NCBI RefSeq assembly: GCF_000429065.1
Contig: NZ_AUBD01000008.1
Span: forward strand, 62,001-126,000
DNA: 64,000 nucleotides
Origin: Silanimonas lenta DSM 16282
GTDB taxonomy: Bacteria; Pseudomonadota; Gammaproteobacteria; Xanthomonadales; Xanthomonadaceae
Reading direction: 5' to 3'
Shown here piece after piece: positions 35,302 to 43,818 of the stretch. Each line of letters opens with the position of its first letter. Within the stretch, counting starts at the first letter, position 1. The position numbers were made by a program, and so were the translations under genes. Below the pieces are notes generated by a model. The model worked only from the letters and a program-made list of their open reading frames with translations. It did not search any database and was not told the origin of the DNA.

Positions 35302-36816
35302 TCAGCCGCGGGCGAGGATCTCCTCGACGAGCGTGGCGCTCACCGCATCCTGCGCCCGGGCTCTGCCCTCCAGCACCGGCAGCAGGCCGTTGGCGAGCCG
35401 CTTGCCGAGCTCGACCCCGAACTGGTCGAAGGCATTGATGCCCCAGAGCACCGCCTGGGCGTAGACGCTGTGCTCGTAGAGCGCGATCAGGCTGCCGAAG
35501 CTGCGCGGGGTGAGCCGATCGAGCAGCAGCAGGGTGCTGGGCCGGTTGCCCGGCGAGTGCTGCTGCGGCGTCTCGCCCGCATCGCCATTGGCCAGGGCCT
35601 CGGTCTGGGCGAGGAGATGCGAGAGCAGCACCCGGTGCTGCCCGAGATGCGGGTGATCGGGATGGATCACGCCGATGAAATCGGCCGGCACCACCTGCGT
35701 GCCCTGGTGCAGGGCCTGGAAGAAGCTGTGCTGGCTGTCGGTGCCAGCGCCGCCCCAGAGCACCGGCACGGTGTCATGCGCCACCGGCTCGCCGGCATGG
35801 TCCACGCGCTTGCCGAGGCTCTCCATCACCAGCTGCTGCAGATAGGCCGGCAGCAGGCGCAGACGTTCGTCGTAGGGCAGCACGGCATGGGCGGCATGGC
35901 CCTCGACATTGCGGTTCCACACCGCGAACAGGGCATGCCAGAGCGGCAGGTTCGATTCCGCCGGGGCCTCGAGGAAATGCCGGTCCATGGCCTCGGCGCC
36001 GGCCAGCATGGCGGCGAAGCCGTCCTCGCCCAGGGCCAGCAGCACCGAGAAGCCCACCGCCGACCACAGCGAGTAGCGGCCGCCCACCCAGTCCCACATC
36101 GGCAGCACACGGGCAGGATCGACGCCGAAGGCCTCGGCCTTCGCCACGTTGGCGCTCACCGCGTACAGGCGCTCGCCGCCGCCCAGCCAGTCGCGCACCA
36201 GCGCGCCATTGAGCAGGGTCTCCTGGGTGCCGAAGCTCTTGGAGACGAGGATGGCCGCAGTGCGCGCCGGATCGAGGCCGGACAGCAGCCGGGTGGCGGC
36301 ATGGGCATCGACATTGCTGAGGAAATGCAGGCGGAAGCGGCCATCGCCGAAATCGCGCAGGGCGTCCACCGCCAGCCGCGGGCCGAGGTCGGAGCCGCCG
36401 ATGCCGATGTTGATGACATCGGTGATCTCGCTGGCCCGCAGGGCCCCGGCCAGGGCCCGCATCCGGGCGCGGGTGGCCGCGGCCTCGGCGGCGGCCTTGG
36501 AGGCCACCGGCGCCTCGAAGACGGTGCGCAGGGCGCTGTGCAGGGCCGGACGGCGCTCCGAGCGGTTGACCGCCTCGCCATGGAGGAGCGCCCGGATGGC
36601 CTCGCCCATGCCGCTGGCTCGGGCCACGGCGAACAGCGCCTCCAGGGCCTCGTCATCGACATGCTGGCGGGCGAAGCTGGCATAGAGGCCGTCTACCCGC
36701 AGGGCCATGCGCGCGGCCCGGCCCGGATCGGCCGCCAGCAGTTGCTTCAGCTCGCGCCCGGCGAGGCGGGCGCCATGGGATTGCAGGTGCTGCAGCCGCG
36801 ATGCGGGGGATTCCAT
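35302..36816 (-). CDS. pgi: Glucose-6-phosphate isomerase
   Basis: 504 residues. Interconverts glucose 6-phosphate and fructose 6-phosphate. GIGGSDLGPRLA, SKSFGTQET (phosphate-binding), the active-site His in DSQHSFFQ and the C-terminal signature YEHSVYAQAVLWGINAFDQ with GVELGK are all present. Slightly shorter than the E. coli enzyme but complete. 14 bases after panD, so probably the last gene of the pcnB-pan run. Confidence 0.96.
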   Translation of the reverse strand: MESPASRLQHLQSHGARLAGRELKQLLAADPGRAARMALRVDGLYASFARQHVDDEALEALFAVARASGMGEAIRALLHGEAVNRSERRPALHSALRTVFEAPVASKAAAEAAATRARMRALAGALRASEITDVINIGIGGSDLGPRLAVDALRDFGDGRFRLHFLSNVDAHAATRLLSGLDPARTAAILVSKSFGTQETLLNGALVRDWLGGGERLYAVSANVAKAEAFGVDPARVLPMWDWVGGRYSLWSAVGFSVLLALGEDGFAAMLAGAEAMDRHFLEAPAESNLPLWHALFAVWNRNVEGHAAHAVLPYDERLRLLPAYLQQLVMESLGKRVDHAGEPVAHDTVPVLWGGAGTDSQHSFFQALHQGTQVVPADFIGVIHPDHPHLGQHRVLLSHLLAQTEALANGDAGETPQQHSPGNRPSTLLLLDRLTPRSFGSLIALYEHSVYAQAVLWGINAFDQFGVELGKRLANGLLPVLEGRARAQDAVSATLVEEILARG

Positions 36817-36830
36817 TCCGGCCCCCGGAC

Positions 36831-37211
36831 TCAGGCGGCCTGCGCCGGGATGCTGTGGTTGGTGTGGGTCAGGCGGTTCTGCCGGTCCACGTAGACGAGC
36901 GTCGGCTTGAACTTCGCCGCCTCGGCCTCGTCCATCTGGCCGTAGGCGCAGATGATGACGAGATCGCCCGGCCCGGCGAGATGCGCCGCCGCGCCGTTCA
37001 CCGAGATCACGCCGCTGCCCTCCTCGCCGCGGATGGCGTAGGTGACGAAGCGGGCGCCGTTGTTGATGTTGAAGATGTGCACCTGCTCGTACTCGCGGAT
37101 GCCGGAGACGTCGAGCAGCCGGCCGTCGATGGCGCAGGAGCCTTCATAGTGCAGCTCGGCATGGGTGACCGAGGCGCGGTGGATCTTGGCTTTGAGCAGG
37201 GTGAGCTGCAT
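36831..37211 (-). CDS. panD: Aspartate 1-decarboxylase
   Basis: 126 residues. Makes beta-alanine for pantothenate. The self-processing site Gly24-Ser25 lies in HYEGSC; Ser25 would become the pyruvoyl group. Lys9 in LLKAKIHRA and NINNGARF are also conserved. Follows panC after 113 bases without a visible promoter or terminator; all three pan enzymes beside each other point to a shared pathway. Confidence 0.96.
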   Translation of the reverse strand: MQLTLLKAKIHRASVTHAELHYEGSCAIDGRLLDVSGIREYEQVHIFNINNGARFVTYAIRGEEGSGVISVNGAAAHLAGPGDLVIICAYGQMDEAEAAKFKPTLVYVDRQNRLTHTNHSIPAQAA

Positions 37212-37324
37212 GGCGGCGGTCCCGGAAGCGTGAAGGCGCGGAGTGTAGGTGGCAGGAATCGAGCCTGCAATCGAAGCACCAGCCTGCGCGGGAGCGCGTC
37301 CAGCCGGCGTGGACGGGCCGGCAC

Positions 37325-38182
37325 TCAGACCACAGGACCGTCGAACTCGAGGTTGTCGATCAGCCGGGTGCGGCCCAGCCGGGCCGCCACCAGGCCCAGC
37401 AGCCCCGGCTCATTGCCAGCGAGCGGCAGCGAAAGATCGCTGCGGCGGATCACCGCATAGTCGACCACGAAGCCGGCGGCGGCGAGGCGCTCCACCGCCT
37501 CCTGCTCGATGCCGGCGAGCGGCAGGCCCTGCGCCGCCTGCTCGCGCATGGTGCGCAGGTTGCGGATGATCTCCACCGCCACCGCGCGTTCCTCCGGCGC
37601 CAGGTACTGGTTGCGCGAACTCATCGCCAGGCCATCGGGCTCGCGCACCGTGGGCCCGGGCACGATGTCGATGGCGAAGGCCAGGTCGCGGGCCATGTGG
37701 CGGATCACCTGCAGCTGCTGGTAGTCCTTGCGGCCGAAGATCGCCACGTCGGGGCGCACCATGTTGAACAGCCGCGCCACCACCGTGGCCACGCCCTCGA
37801 AGTGCCCGGGACGGTGCTCACCCTCCAGCACCTCGGAGATCCCAGGCACGCGGATCCGCACTGCGGCCTCCGGCCCTAGCGGATAGACCGTCTCCACCGA
37901 GGGCAGGAACAGAAGATCGCAGCCGGCGCGGGCCAGCCCCTCGGCATCGGCCTCGGGCGTACGCGGATAGCGGGCGAAGTCCTCGTTGGGACCGAACTGG
38001 GTGGGATTGACGAAGATGCTGGCCACCACCTTGTCGGCGTTCTGCCGCGCCAGTTCCACCAGCGAGAAATGCCCGGCATGCAGGTTGCCCATGGTGGGCA
38101 CCAGGGCCACGCGATGGCCCTGGTCGCGCCAGCCGGCGAGATGGGCGCGCAGTTCGGCGACGGTGCGGACGGTGCGGATCAT
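37325..38182 (-). CDS. panC: Pantothenate synthetase
   Basis: 285 residues. Joins pantoate and beta-alanine with [17 protein letters not shown] holds the HxGH-type nucleotide motif, [14 protein letters not shown] binds pantoate, [12 protein letters not shown] and MSSRNQYL correspond to the KMSKS-like region. The start overlaps the panB stop by four bases. Confidence 0.96.
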   Translation of the reverse strand: MIRTVRTVAELRAHLAGWRDQGHRVALVPTMGNLHAGHFSLVELARQNADKVVASIFVNPTQFGPNEDFARYPRTPEADAEGLARAGCDLLFLPSVETVYPLGPEAAVRIRVPGISEVLEGEHRPGHFEGVATVVARLFNMVRPDVAIFGRKDYQQLQVIRHMARDLAFAIDIVPGPTVREPDGLAMSSRNQYLAPEERAVAVEIIRNLRTMREQAAQGLPLAGIEQEAVERLAAAGFVVDYAVIRRSDLSLPLAGNEPGLLGLVAARLGRTRLIDNLEFDGPVV

Positions 38183-39003
38183 GCGTAGGCGTGCTCGGGG
38201 CCGGGGAAACGGCGGGAACGGACGGCCTCGGCATAGGCGCCGAGGGCGCCACGCACCGAGCCGCCCTCGGCGAGGAAATCCTTGACGAAACGCGGCCGGT
38301 GCCTGCCGCCGATGCCGAGCAGGTCGTGCAGCACCAGCACCTGGCCGTCACAGCCGGCCCCGGCGCCGATGCCGATGGTGGGAATGCCGGCCGCGGCGCT
38401 GATCTCGGCCGCCAGCGCGGAAGGCACGCACTCCAGCACCAGGGCCGAGGCCCCGGCGGCCTCCACGGCACGGGCATCCTGGCGCAGCCGCTCGGCGGCG
38501 GCGGCCTCCCGCCCCTGCACCCTGTAGCCCCCCAGCCGCAGCACCGACTGCGGGGTCAGGCCGAGATGGGCGCAGACCGGGATCTCGCGCTCGACGAGGA
38601 AACGGATGGTCTCGAGCTTCACTCCGGCCCCCTCGAGCTTCACCATCGCCGCCTGCCCTTCTTTCAGCAGGCGCAACGCGGCCTCGAGCGCCATCAGCGG
38701 CGTGGCGTCGGAACCGAAGGGCATGTCGGCCACCAGCAGGGCCGAACGCAGGCCACGGGCGACATTGGCGCAGTGATAGACGACGTGGTCGACGCTGACC
38801 GGCAGGGTGCTGGCATGCCCCTGCACCACCATGCCCAGGGAATCGCCCACCAGCACGAGGTCGATGCCCGCCTCCTCGAGCACGGCGGCGAAGGCGGCGT
38901 CATAGCAGGTGAGCGCGACGATCGGCCGCCCTTCCTGCTTCATGCGGCGCAGGCCGGGCACGGTGAGCGGCGCGCGCGGCGGCGGGGCATCGGTGGCGTA
39001 CAT
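38179..39003 (-). CDS. panB: 3-methyl-2-oxobutanoate hydroxymethyltransferase
   Basis: 274 residues. First step of pantoate synthesis. Conserved [21 protein letters not shown] (metal-binding Asp), AMVKLEGA and the catalytic Glu in [28 protein letters not shown] is the C-terminal family signature. Coupled to panC by overlap and 30 bases after folK. Confidence 0.96.
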   Translation of the reverse strand: MYATDAPPPRAPLTVPGLRRMKQEGRPIVALTCYDAAFAAVLEEAGIDLVLVGDSLGMVVQGHASTLPVSVDHVVYHCANVARGLRSALLVADMPFGSDATPLMALEAALRLLKEGQAAMVKLEGAGVKLETIRFLVEREIPVCAHLGLTPQSVLRLGGYRVQGREAAAAERLRQDARAVEAAGASALVLECVPSALAAEISAAAGIPTIGIGAGAGCDGQVLVLHDLLGIGGRHRPRFVKDFLAEGGSVRGALGAYAEAVRSRRFPGPEHAYA

Positions 39004-39033
39004 GGGCTGGGGGATGCCGGTTCGAGCGGGCGC

Positions 39034-39522
39034 TTAAGGTATCGCCTCGATGCCCGAGCAATCCAGCGCATCACGCAGCTGCGCGACCCGGCCGAGGCCG
39101 GGAAGCACGAGATCCGGCTCGAGCGCCGCCCAGGGCACCAGCACGAAGGCACGTTCGGCCAGCCGGGGATGCGGCAGCACCAGGTCCGGCGAATCGAGCA
39201 CCACGTCCTCGACGGCGAGGAGGTCGAGGTCGAGGGTGCGCGGCCCCCAGCGGGTTTCCCGCGCCCGCTCGCGGCCATGGGCGCGCTCCACCGCCTGCAG
39301 GGCGGCGAGCAGGTCCACGGGGGCGAGCGTGGTGCGCAGGCGGGCAACGGCATTGAGGAAGGCCGGCTGGTCCTCGAGGCCCCAGGCCGGAGTGCGGTAG
39401 CGCGGCGAGCAGGCCTCGACGGCGATGCCAGGCAGGGCATCGAGCTGGCCCAGGGCCGAGACGAAGGCCGCCGCCACGTCCCCCACGTTGCCGCCCAGTC
39501 CCACCCAGGCCCGGCGCCCCAT
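39034..39522 (-). CDS. folK: 6-hydroxymethyl-7,8-dihydropterin pyrophosphokinase (HPPK)
   Basis: 162 residues from the ATG at 39520-39522, giving the canonical start MGRRAWVGLGGNVGD. RWGPRTLDLDLL is the family signature, with the two Asp residues that bind magnesium, and LPHPRLAERAFVLVP follows. It makes the pyrophosphorylated pterin for folate. 10 bases after pcnB; longer in-frame codons upstream lie inside the Arg-rich tail region of pcnB. Confidence 0.95.
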   Translation of the reverse strand: MGRRAWVGLGGNVGDVAAAFVSALGQLDALPGIAVEACSPRYRTPAWGLEDQPAFLNAVARLRTTLAPVDLLAALQAVERAHGRERARETRWGPRTLDLDLLAVEDVVLDSPDLVLPHPRLAERAFVLVPWAALEPDLVLPGLGRVAQLRDALDCSGIEAIP

Positions 39523-39532
39523 CGCGCCGGAT

Positions 39533-40921
39533 TCAGGACGCGTCGTCGCCACCCGCGCCCCCGCTGCGGCGGCGGCGCGGCCGCCGGCGCCGGCGACGCG
39601 CCGGGCCGGTCTCCTCTCCCGCCTCCGTGGCCTCCACGTCCGGCGGGGCGGGCTCTGGCCAGGCTGCCCCGCCCGCCGCTTCCGCATGAACGGCGCCTGC
39701 CGTCACCGCGGCCGGCCCCTGCAGCTGCGCCTCGCGCCAGAACTGCAGGTCCGCCCCGAGTTCCGGCGCCACCCGGGCGCGCAGCTCGAGGAAGTCGAAG
39801 GCGGCCCGGAAGCGGGGGTGCGCCAGGGTGCGGAACACCCGCTTCTTCTGCCGCAGCGAGAAGCGCGGCTGCAGCATCCAGATCTCCTGCATCGGCAGCG
39901 AGAAGCGCCGCGGCAGGGCGATGCGCTGTGCCTGGTGCAGGGTGACGCGGTCGGCGGCGCGCTGCTGCGCTGCCACCGGATCGAGGCCCTGGGCCTGCAG
40001 GCGCGCCAGTTCGCGGCAGTAGGCCGGCCAGAGCAGCACGGCATAGAGGAAGGCCGGTGTCACCGGCCTGTCCTCGGCGATCCGCTGGTCGGTATTGCGC
40101 AGGCCCTCGAGCACCATCGTCCGCAAAGAGCCGCTGCGGTTGGTGCGCAGGGCCTCGGCAGTCTCGGGCAGCAGCACGGGCAGCAGGGCGTGGGCCTCGA
40201 GGCCGAGGAAACTCGCCTCGGCATGGCCGGCGAGGAAGAGCTTGAGCGATTCGTCGAACAGCCGGGCCGGGGCGGCGCCGGCGATCAGGGGGGCCATCGC
40301 CGGGATGGGCGCACTGCTGCCGGGATCGATCGAGAAACCCAGCTTGGCCGCGAGACGTACCGCGCGCAGCATCCGCACCGGGTCTTCGCGGTAGCGGGTC
40401 TCCGGGTTGCCGATCAGCCGCAGGCGGCGCGCCATCACGTCCTCGAAGCCCCCGACGTAATCGCGCACCGAGAAGTCCTCGATGGCGTAGTACAGGGCGT
40501 TGGCGGTGAAGTCGCGGCGCACCGCGTCTTCCTCGATGGTGCCGTAGACGTTGTCGCGCAGCAGGCGGCCATCGTCCTCGGCGGCACGCCCGCCGCTGCC
40601 GTCGTCGTCGTTGGCACGGAAGGTCGCCACCTCGATGATCTCGCGCCCGAACACTACGTGGGCCAGGCGGAAGCGGCGCCCGATCAGGCGGCAGTTGCGG
40701 AACACCTCGCGCACCTGCTCCGGCGTGGCATTGGTGGCCACGTCGAAGTCCTTGGGCTGGCGCCCAGCCAGGAGATCGCGTACCGCGCCACCCACGAGAA
40801 AGCTCTGGTAGCCGGCATCACGCAGGCCGTAGAGCACTTTCAGCGCCGCCGGGCTGATGTTCCGGCGCGAGATCGGGTGCGCCTCGCGGGGGATCACCAA
40901 GGGAACGGCGGGATCGGGCAT
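39533..40921 (-). CDS. pcnB: Poly(A) polymerase I
   Basis: 462 residues from ATG 40919-40921. Adds 3' poly(A) tails that promote RNA decay. Nucleotidyltransferase motifs FLVGGAVRDLLAGRQPKDFDV and RRDFTANALYY are present, followed by the RNA-binding domains (RLFDE and SLPMQEIW). Distinguished from CCA-adding enzyme by the PcnB-type N-terminus (PREAHPISRRNIS) and C-terminal extension. The extreme C-terminus is a strongly basic run of arginines, common in PcnB. Heads the folK-pan operon. Confidence 0.93.
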   Translation of the reverse strand: MPDPAVPLVIPREAHPISRRNISPAALKVLYGLRDAGYQSFLVGGAVRDLLAGRQPKDFDVATNATPEQVREVFRNCRLIGRRFRLAHVVFGREIIEVATFRANDDDGSGGRAAEDDGRLLRDNVYGTIEEDAVRRDFTANALYYAIEDFSVRDYVGGFEDVMARRLRLIGNPETRYREDPVRMLRAVRLAAKLGFSIDPGSSAPIPAMAPLIAGAAPARLFDESLKLFLAGHAEASFLGLEAHALLPVLLPETAEALRTNRSGSLRTMVLEGLRNTDQRIAEDRPVTPAFLYAVLLWPAYCRELARLQAQGLDPVAAQQRAADRVTLHQAQRIALPRRFSLPMQEIWMLQPRFSLRQKKRVFRTLAHPRFRAAFDFLELRARVAPELGADLQFWREAQLQGPAAVTAGAVHAEAAGGAAWPEPAPPDVEATEAGEETGPARRRRRRPRRRRSGGAGGDDAS

Positions 40922-40970
40922 GGGGCGTGGGGGCTCCGGCGGTGCAGTGGGCGAAAGGGCTTCGAGGGGC

Positions 40971-41000
40971 TTGGCGAACGCCAAAGGAATCCGGTATCCT
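40971..41000 (+). promoter_or_regulatory. Promoter for tRNA-Glu
   Basis: -35 TTGGCG (40971-40976) and -10 TATCCT (40995-41000) with 18-base spacing, ending 30 bases before the mature tRNA. The -10 is part of the palindrome CCGGTATCCTACCGG shared with the pcnB promoter. Confidence 0.6.
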
Positions 41001-41024
41001 ACCGGACTCGCAGGACGCGACCAA
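40996..41024 (-). promoter_or_regulatory. Promoter for pcnB-folK-pan operon
   Basis: Minus-strand -35 TTGGTC (41019-41024) and -10 TAGGAT (40996-41001), 17 bases apart. The -10 overlaps the tRNA-Glu -10 on the other strand by five bases. A leader of about 70 bases follows to the pcnB ATG. Confidence 0.55.
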
Positions 41025-41030
41025 CTCACT

Positions 41031-41106
41031 GCTCCCTTCGTCTAGAGGCCTAGGACGTGGCCCTCTCAAGGCTAAAACACGGGTTCGAATCCCGTAGGGA
41101 GCGCCA
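41031..41106 (+). tRNA. tRNA-Glu (anticodon CTC)
   Basis: 76 bases including an encoded CCA. Acceptor arms 41031-41037 and 41096-41102 pair over seven bases. The anticodon loop CTCTCAA gives anticodon CTC, reading GAG. GGTTCGAATCC is the T-loop. Flanked by a good promoter and an intrinsic terminator, so it is a one-gene unit. A GAG-specific tRNA suits the high G+C codon use. Confidence 0.97.
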
Positions 41107-41111
41107 ATTCC

Positions 41112-41144
41112 AACGACGCCCGGCCCCGCCGGGCGTCGTTTTTT
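41112..41144 (+). terminator. Intrinsic terminator after tRNA-Glu
   Basis: Stem CGACGCCCGG (41114-41123) with CCGGGCGTCG (41129-41138), extended by A-T pairs at 41112-41113, five-base loop, then six T residues (41139-41144). Confidence 0.95.
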
Positions 41145-41214
41145 CCGCCACGCGCACGCCGCCGCGCGAGCCGCGGCGCTACCCTAACGCGCCCACCCCG
41201 ACCACGCCGCCGCC

Positions 41215-41538
41215 ATGCCCTTCGTCGTCACCGAGAACTGCATCAAGTGCAAGTACACCGACTGCGTCGAGGTCTGCCCCGTCGACTGCTTCCACGAAGG
41301 CCCGAACTTCCTCGTCATCGATCCTGACGAGTGCATCGACTGCACGCTCTGCGAGCCGGAATGCCCGGCCAAGGCGATCTACCCCGAGGACGACGTGCCG
41401 GCGGGCCAGGAAGGCATGATCGCGCTCAACCGCGAACTCGCGGCGCAATGGCCGGTGATCACCACGCGCAAGGACCCGCTGCCCGATGCCGCCGAATGGG
41501 ACGGCAAGCCGGGCAAGCTCGCGTACCTGGAACGCTGA
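41215..41538 (+). CDS. fdxA: 7Fe ferredoxin FdxA
   Basis: 107 residues. N-terminal [17 protein letters not shown] and [12 protein letters not shown] give one 3Fe-4S and one 4Fe-4S cluster in the Azotobacter FdI-like pattern. Small cytoplasmic electron carrier. The C-terminal 45 residues ([18 protein letters not shown]) are typical of the proteobacterial FdxA family. Single gene between the tRNA terminator and bamC. Confidence 0.95.
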   Translation: MPFVVTENCIKCKYTDCVEVCPVDCFHEGPNFLVIDPDECIDCTLCEPECPAKAIYPEDDVPAGQEGMIALNRELAAQWPVITTRKDPLPDAAEWDGKPGKLAYLER

Positions 41539-41578
41539 GCCGGGCGGCCGCAGGCGGCCGCGCCGGCGGGCTCACCGC

Positions 41579-42091
41579 TTACTGCAGGCGGCCGCGCAGC
41601 AGGCCGAGCAGTTCGGCGGCCGGACCGCTGCTGAGCGGCGCCCCCTCGGTGCTGATGGCGTCGATGCGCGCCTGCTCGCCCTGCGCGCTCACGCGCACGA
41701 GGAAGGTCTGGCCGCGGAAGCTCACCTCATGGGCATTCAGCGCCGCCACCGGCTGGCTCGAGGCCACGCCCTCGATGCGCGCGAGCGACAGGCCGACGCG
41801 ACGGAAGGCACTCTCCTGGCTGTCGTCCAGGGTGAAGGCGCTGCCGGGGCCGCGCAGGGCCGGCGGGGCCGCCCCCGGCGCAGGGCCACCGGCCGGCGCC
41901 GGCGGCACCTGCAGCGCGGCGCTGGACGAGGGCAGCACGAGATCCGGCGGCACCTCCAGCGGGCGGCTCTCGCGCGCCTCGAGGTAGGGCGCCTCCTTGC
42001 CGCGGAACCAGGCGCAGCCCGGCAGGGCGACGGCGCAGGACAGCAGCAGGGCGCCGGCGAGGGCGGGGCGCAGGACGGGGGAACGGAACAT
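41579..42091 (-). CDS. bamC: Outer-membrane assembly lipoprotein BamC-like
   Basis: 170 residues from the ATG at 42089-42091. GGAG sits six bases before this ATG, but directly abuts the alternative one two codons upstream. A lipobox LPGC (about residues 23-26) predicts a lipoprotein. A Pro/Ala-rich stretch (about 50-85) precedes a small C-terminal domain with SAFRRVGLSLARIE, resembling the BamC helix-grip fold. Shorter than E. coli BamC, probably with one such domain. It follows dapA by 16 bases, as nlpB/bamC does in E. coli. Confidence 0.75.
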   Translation of the reverse strand: MFRSPVLRPALAGALLLSCAVALPGCAWFRGKEAPYLEARESRPLEVPPDLVLPSSSAALQVPPAPAGGPAPGAAPPALRGPGSAFTLDDSQESAFRRVGLSLARIEGVASSQPVAALNAHEVSFRGQTFLVRVSAQGEQARIDAISTEGAPLSSGPAAELLGLLRGRLQ

Positions 42092-42107
42092 CGGCATCTC
42101 CAGTCGG

Positions 42108-43016
42108 TCAGGCGGCACGGCGGGCGGAACGGGCCTCCGCCTCGGCGCGTTCGATGAGGTCCAGCAGGGCGGGCAGCGGCCCTGTCTCGGCTGGCGGCAG
42201 GGGCAGCAGGGGCAGGCGCAGCCCGCGACCAAGCCCCTGGGCGTCGAGCAGGGCTTTCAGCGGAATCGGGTTCGGCGCGCCGCCCAGAAAATCGTAAAGC
42301 GGGCGCAGGACGGCATCGCGGGCGCGGGCCTCGGCCACGCGGCCGGCGGCGAGGTCGGCCGTGATGCGGACGAAGCTCGCCGGCACGAGGTTGGACGCCA
42401 CCGAGACCACCCCCGCGGCCCCGGCCTCCATGGCCGCCACGAAGCTGGGATCGTCGCCCGAGAGCAGGGCGAAGCCGGGCCCGGCGAGCGGCGCCAGGGC
42501 CTGCCAGCGCGCGGGGGCGGCCACGGCCTCCTTGAGGCCGATGACGCCGGGCAGCGCCACCAGTTCGGCCACCGTCTCCGGCAGCAGGTCCACCCCGGTG
42601 CGCGGCGGCACGTTGTAGAGAATGACCGGCAGCCCGCCCTGCTCGGCCACCGCGCGGTAGTGCGCGACGAGGCCGGCCTGGGTCGGGCGCACGTAGGGCG
42701 GGGTGACCACCAGCGCCGCCTCGGCACCGAGGGCCGCGGCGCGGCGCGTCTGGGCGATGGTCTTCGCGGTGCTGGACAGGCCGGTGCCGGCGATCACGCC
42801 GATACGGCCGGCGACGATGCGCACCGCCTCGCGCAGCAGCAGGCCGTACTCCTCGTCGGAGAGCGCCGCCGCCTCGCCGGTCGAGCCGGCCACCACCACC
42901 GCCCGCGAACCGGCCTCGACCTGTTTCTCCAGCAGGCGCTCCCAGGCGGCGAGGTCGAGGCTTCCGTCGGCCGAGAACGGGGTGGCGAGCGCGGTGATGC
43001 TGCCGGAGAGGTGCAA
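42108..43016 (-). CDS. dapA: 4-hydroxy-tetrahydrodipicolinate synthase
   Basis: 302 residues. First step of the lysine/diaminopimelate branch. [13 protein letters not shown], the active-site Tyr in [10 protein letters not shown] and the Schiff-base Lys in GLKEAV are present. The start is taken as TTG at 43014-43016, which gives [14 protein letters not shown] in line with the family. The only upstream in-frame ATG (43121) would add 35 residues that run through the promoter region. An AGAGA Shine-Dalgarno lies about six bases before the TTG. Confidence 0.93.
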   Translation of the reverse strand: MHLSGSITALATPFSADGSLDLAAWERLLEKQVEAGSRAVVVAGSTGEAAALSDEEYGLLLREAVRIVAGRIGVIAGTGLSSTAKTIAQTRRAAALGAEAALVVTPPYVRPTQAGLVAHYRAVAEQGGLPVILYNVPPRTGVDLLPETVAELVALPGVIGLKEAVAAPARWQALAPLAGPGFALLSGDDPSFVAAMEAGAAGVVSVASNLVPASFVRITADLAAGRVAEARARDAVLRPLYDFLGGAPNPIPLKALLDAQGLGRGLRLPLLPLPPAETGPLPALLDLIERAEAEARSARRAA

Positions 43017-43054
43017 GGCAGGTCTCTTCAGATGCGGGAGAGGGAGATGCCCGG

Positions 43055-43084
43055 ATGTTACTTGCGGCGCGAAGAACGCGGCAA
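43055..43084 (-). promoter_or_regulatory. dapA promoter, overlapping the gcvR promoter
   Basis: Minus-strand -35 TTGCCG (43079-43084) and -10 TAACAT (43055-43060), 18-base spacing, about 39 bases before the TTG start. It occupies the same DNA as the gcvR promoter on the other strand. Confidence 0.6.
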
Positions 43085-43091
43085 GTATGCT
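43062..43091 (+). promoter_or_regulatory. gcvR promoter, overlapping the dapA promoter
   Basis: -35 TTGCGG (43062-43067) and -10 TATGCT (43086-43091), 18-base spacing, about 47 bases before the TTG start. The arms ACTTGC (43060-43065) and GCAAGT (43081-43086) form an inverted repeat around the shared core. Confidence 0.6.
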
Positions 43092-43138
43092 TCCCGGGAA
43101 GACTTCAGGGGTGCCGCACACCCCATGGAACCCGCGCT

Positions 43139-43699
43139 TTGTCAGAGTCCACGCCCCGCCCGCCGTCGCAAGAGAACCTGCTGCTCATCAGCGCCTACGC
43201 GACCCACCCGGACTCCCCGCTCCTCGCCGTCAGCCGCCGCATCGCCGATTCCGGCTGCAACCTCGTCGATGCCCGCCTCGCCACCGTCGGGCGCGACGTC
43301 TCGGTGACGGCGCTGGCCGCCGGCCCCTGGGACGCCGTGGCCAAGCTGGAGGCCATGCTCACGCGCATGGAGCGCGACGACGGCATGAAGCTGCACTGGT
43401 ACCGCACCGGTCCAAAGCCGCTGCAGTCCAACCTGCTGCCCTACATCGTCGAGGTGGTCGCCTCCGACCGCCCCGGCATCCTCTACCAGCTCGCCGATTT
43501 CTTCGACCGCCAGGGCATCACGGTCGAGAACCTGCAATGCTCGCGCTACCGCGCCATGCAGACCGGCGCCGACATGTTCTCGGCCCACCTCACCATCGGC
43601 GTGCCCGCGAGCATGCACATCGCCGCGCTGCGCGACGACTTCCTCGCCTTCTGCGACGACCTCAACCTCGACGCCATCATGGATCCGATGAAGTTCTGA
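43139..43699 (+). CDS. gcvR: Glycine cleavage system transcriptional repressor GcvR (ACT domains)
   Basis: 186 residues from TTG at 43139-43141, with GGAA eight bases upstream; no in-frame ATG or GTG lies near the family start. Two ACT domains: about 13-85 ([37 protein letters not shown]) and about 100-185 ([30 protein letters not shown]). In E. coli GcvR blocks GcvA activation of gcvTHP. Divergent from dapA-bamC as in E. coli. No gcvTHP or gcvA in the window, so the target here is inferred. Confidence 0.85.
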   Translation: MSESTPRPPSQENLLLISAYATHPDSPLLAVSRRIADSGCNLVDARLATVGRDVSVTALAAGPWDAVAKLEAMLTRMERDDGMKLHWYRTGPKPLQSNLLPYIVEVVASDRPGILYQLADFFDRQGITVENLQCSRYRAMQTGADMFSAHLTIGVPASMHIAALRDDFLAFCDDLNLDAIMDPMKF

Positions 43700-43749
43700 G
43701 CCGCCGATGACCGGATCCCGCGCCGCGTGACCACCGCACGCCGACACCG

Positions 43750-43788
43750 AGCCGCCATGACGCCCCGCGTGATGGCGGCTTTTTCTTT
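43750..43788 (+). terminator. Intrinsic terminator after gcvR
   Basis: Nine-base arms AGCCGCCAT (43750-43758) and ATGGCGGCT (43772-43780), extended inward by a second four-pair stem after one G-G mismatch, then TTTTTCTTT. Confidence 0.9.
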
Positions 43789-43818
43789 GCCGCACCCCCG
43801 CCCGACCGAGGAGCCGCG

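Noticed and set aside
43017-43121. ATG-started extension of dapA
   Set aside because: Would add 35 residues overlapping the promoter region; the TTG start fits the family N-terminus.
43055-43138. ATG-started N-terminal extension of gcvR
   Set aside because: Runs through both promoters; its ATG is part of the dapA -10, and the extension lacks family similarity.
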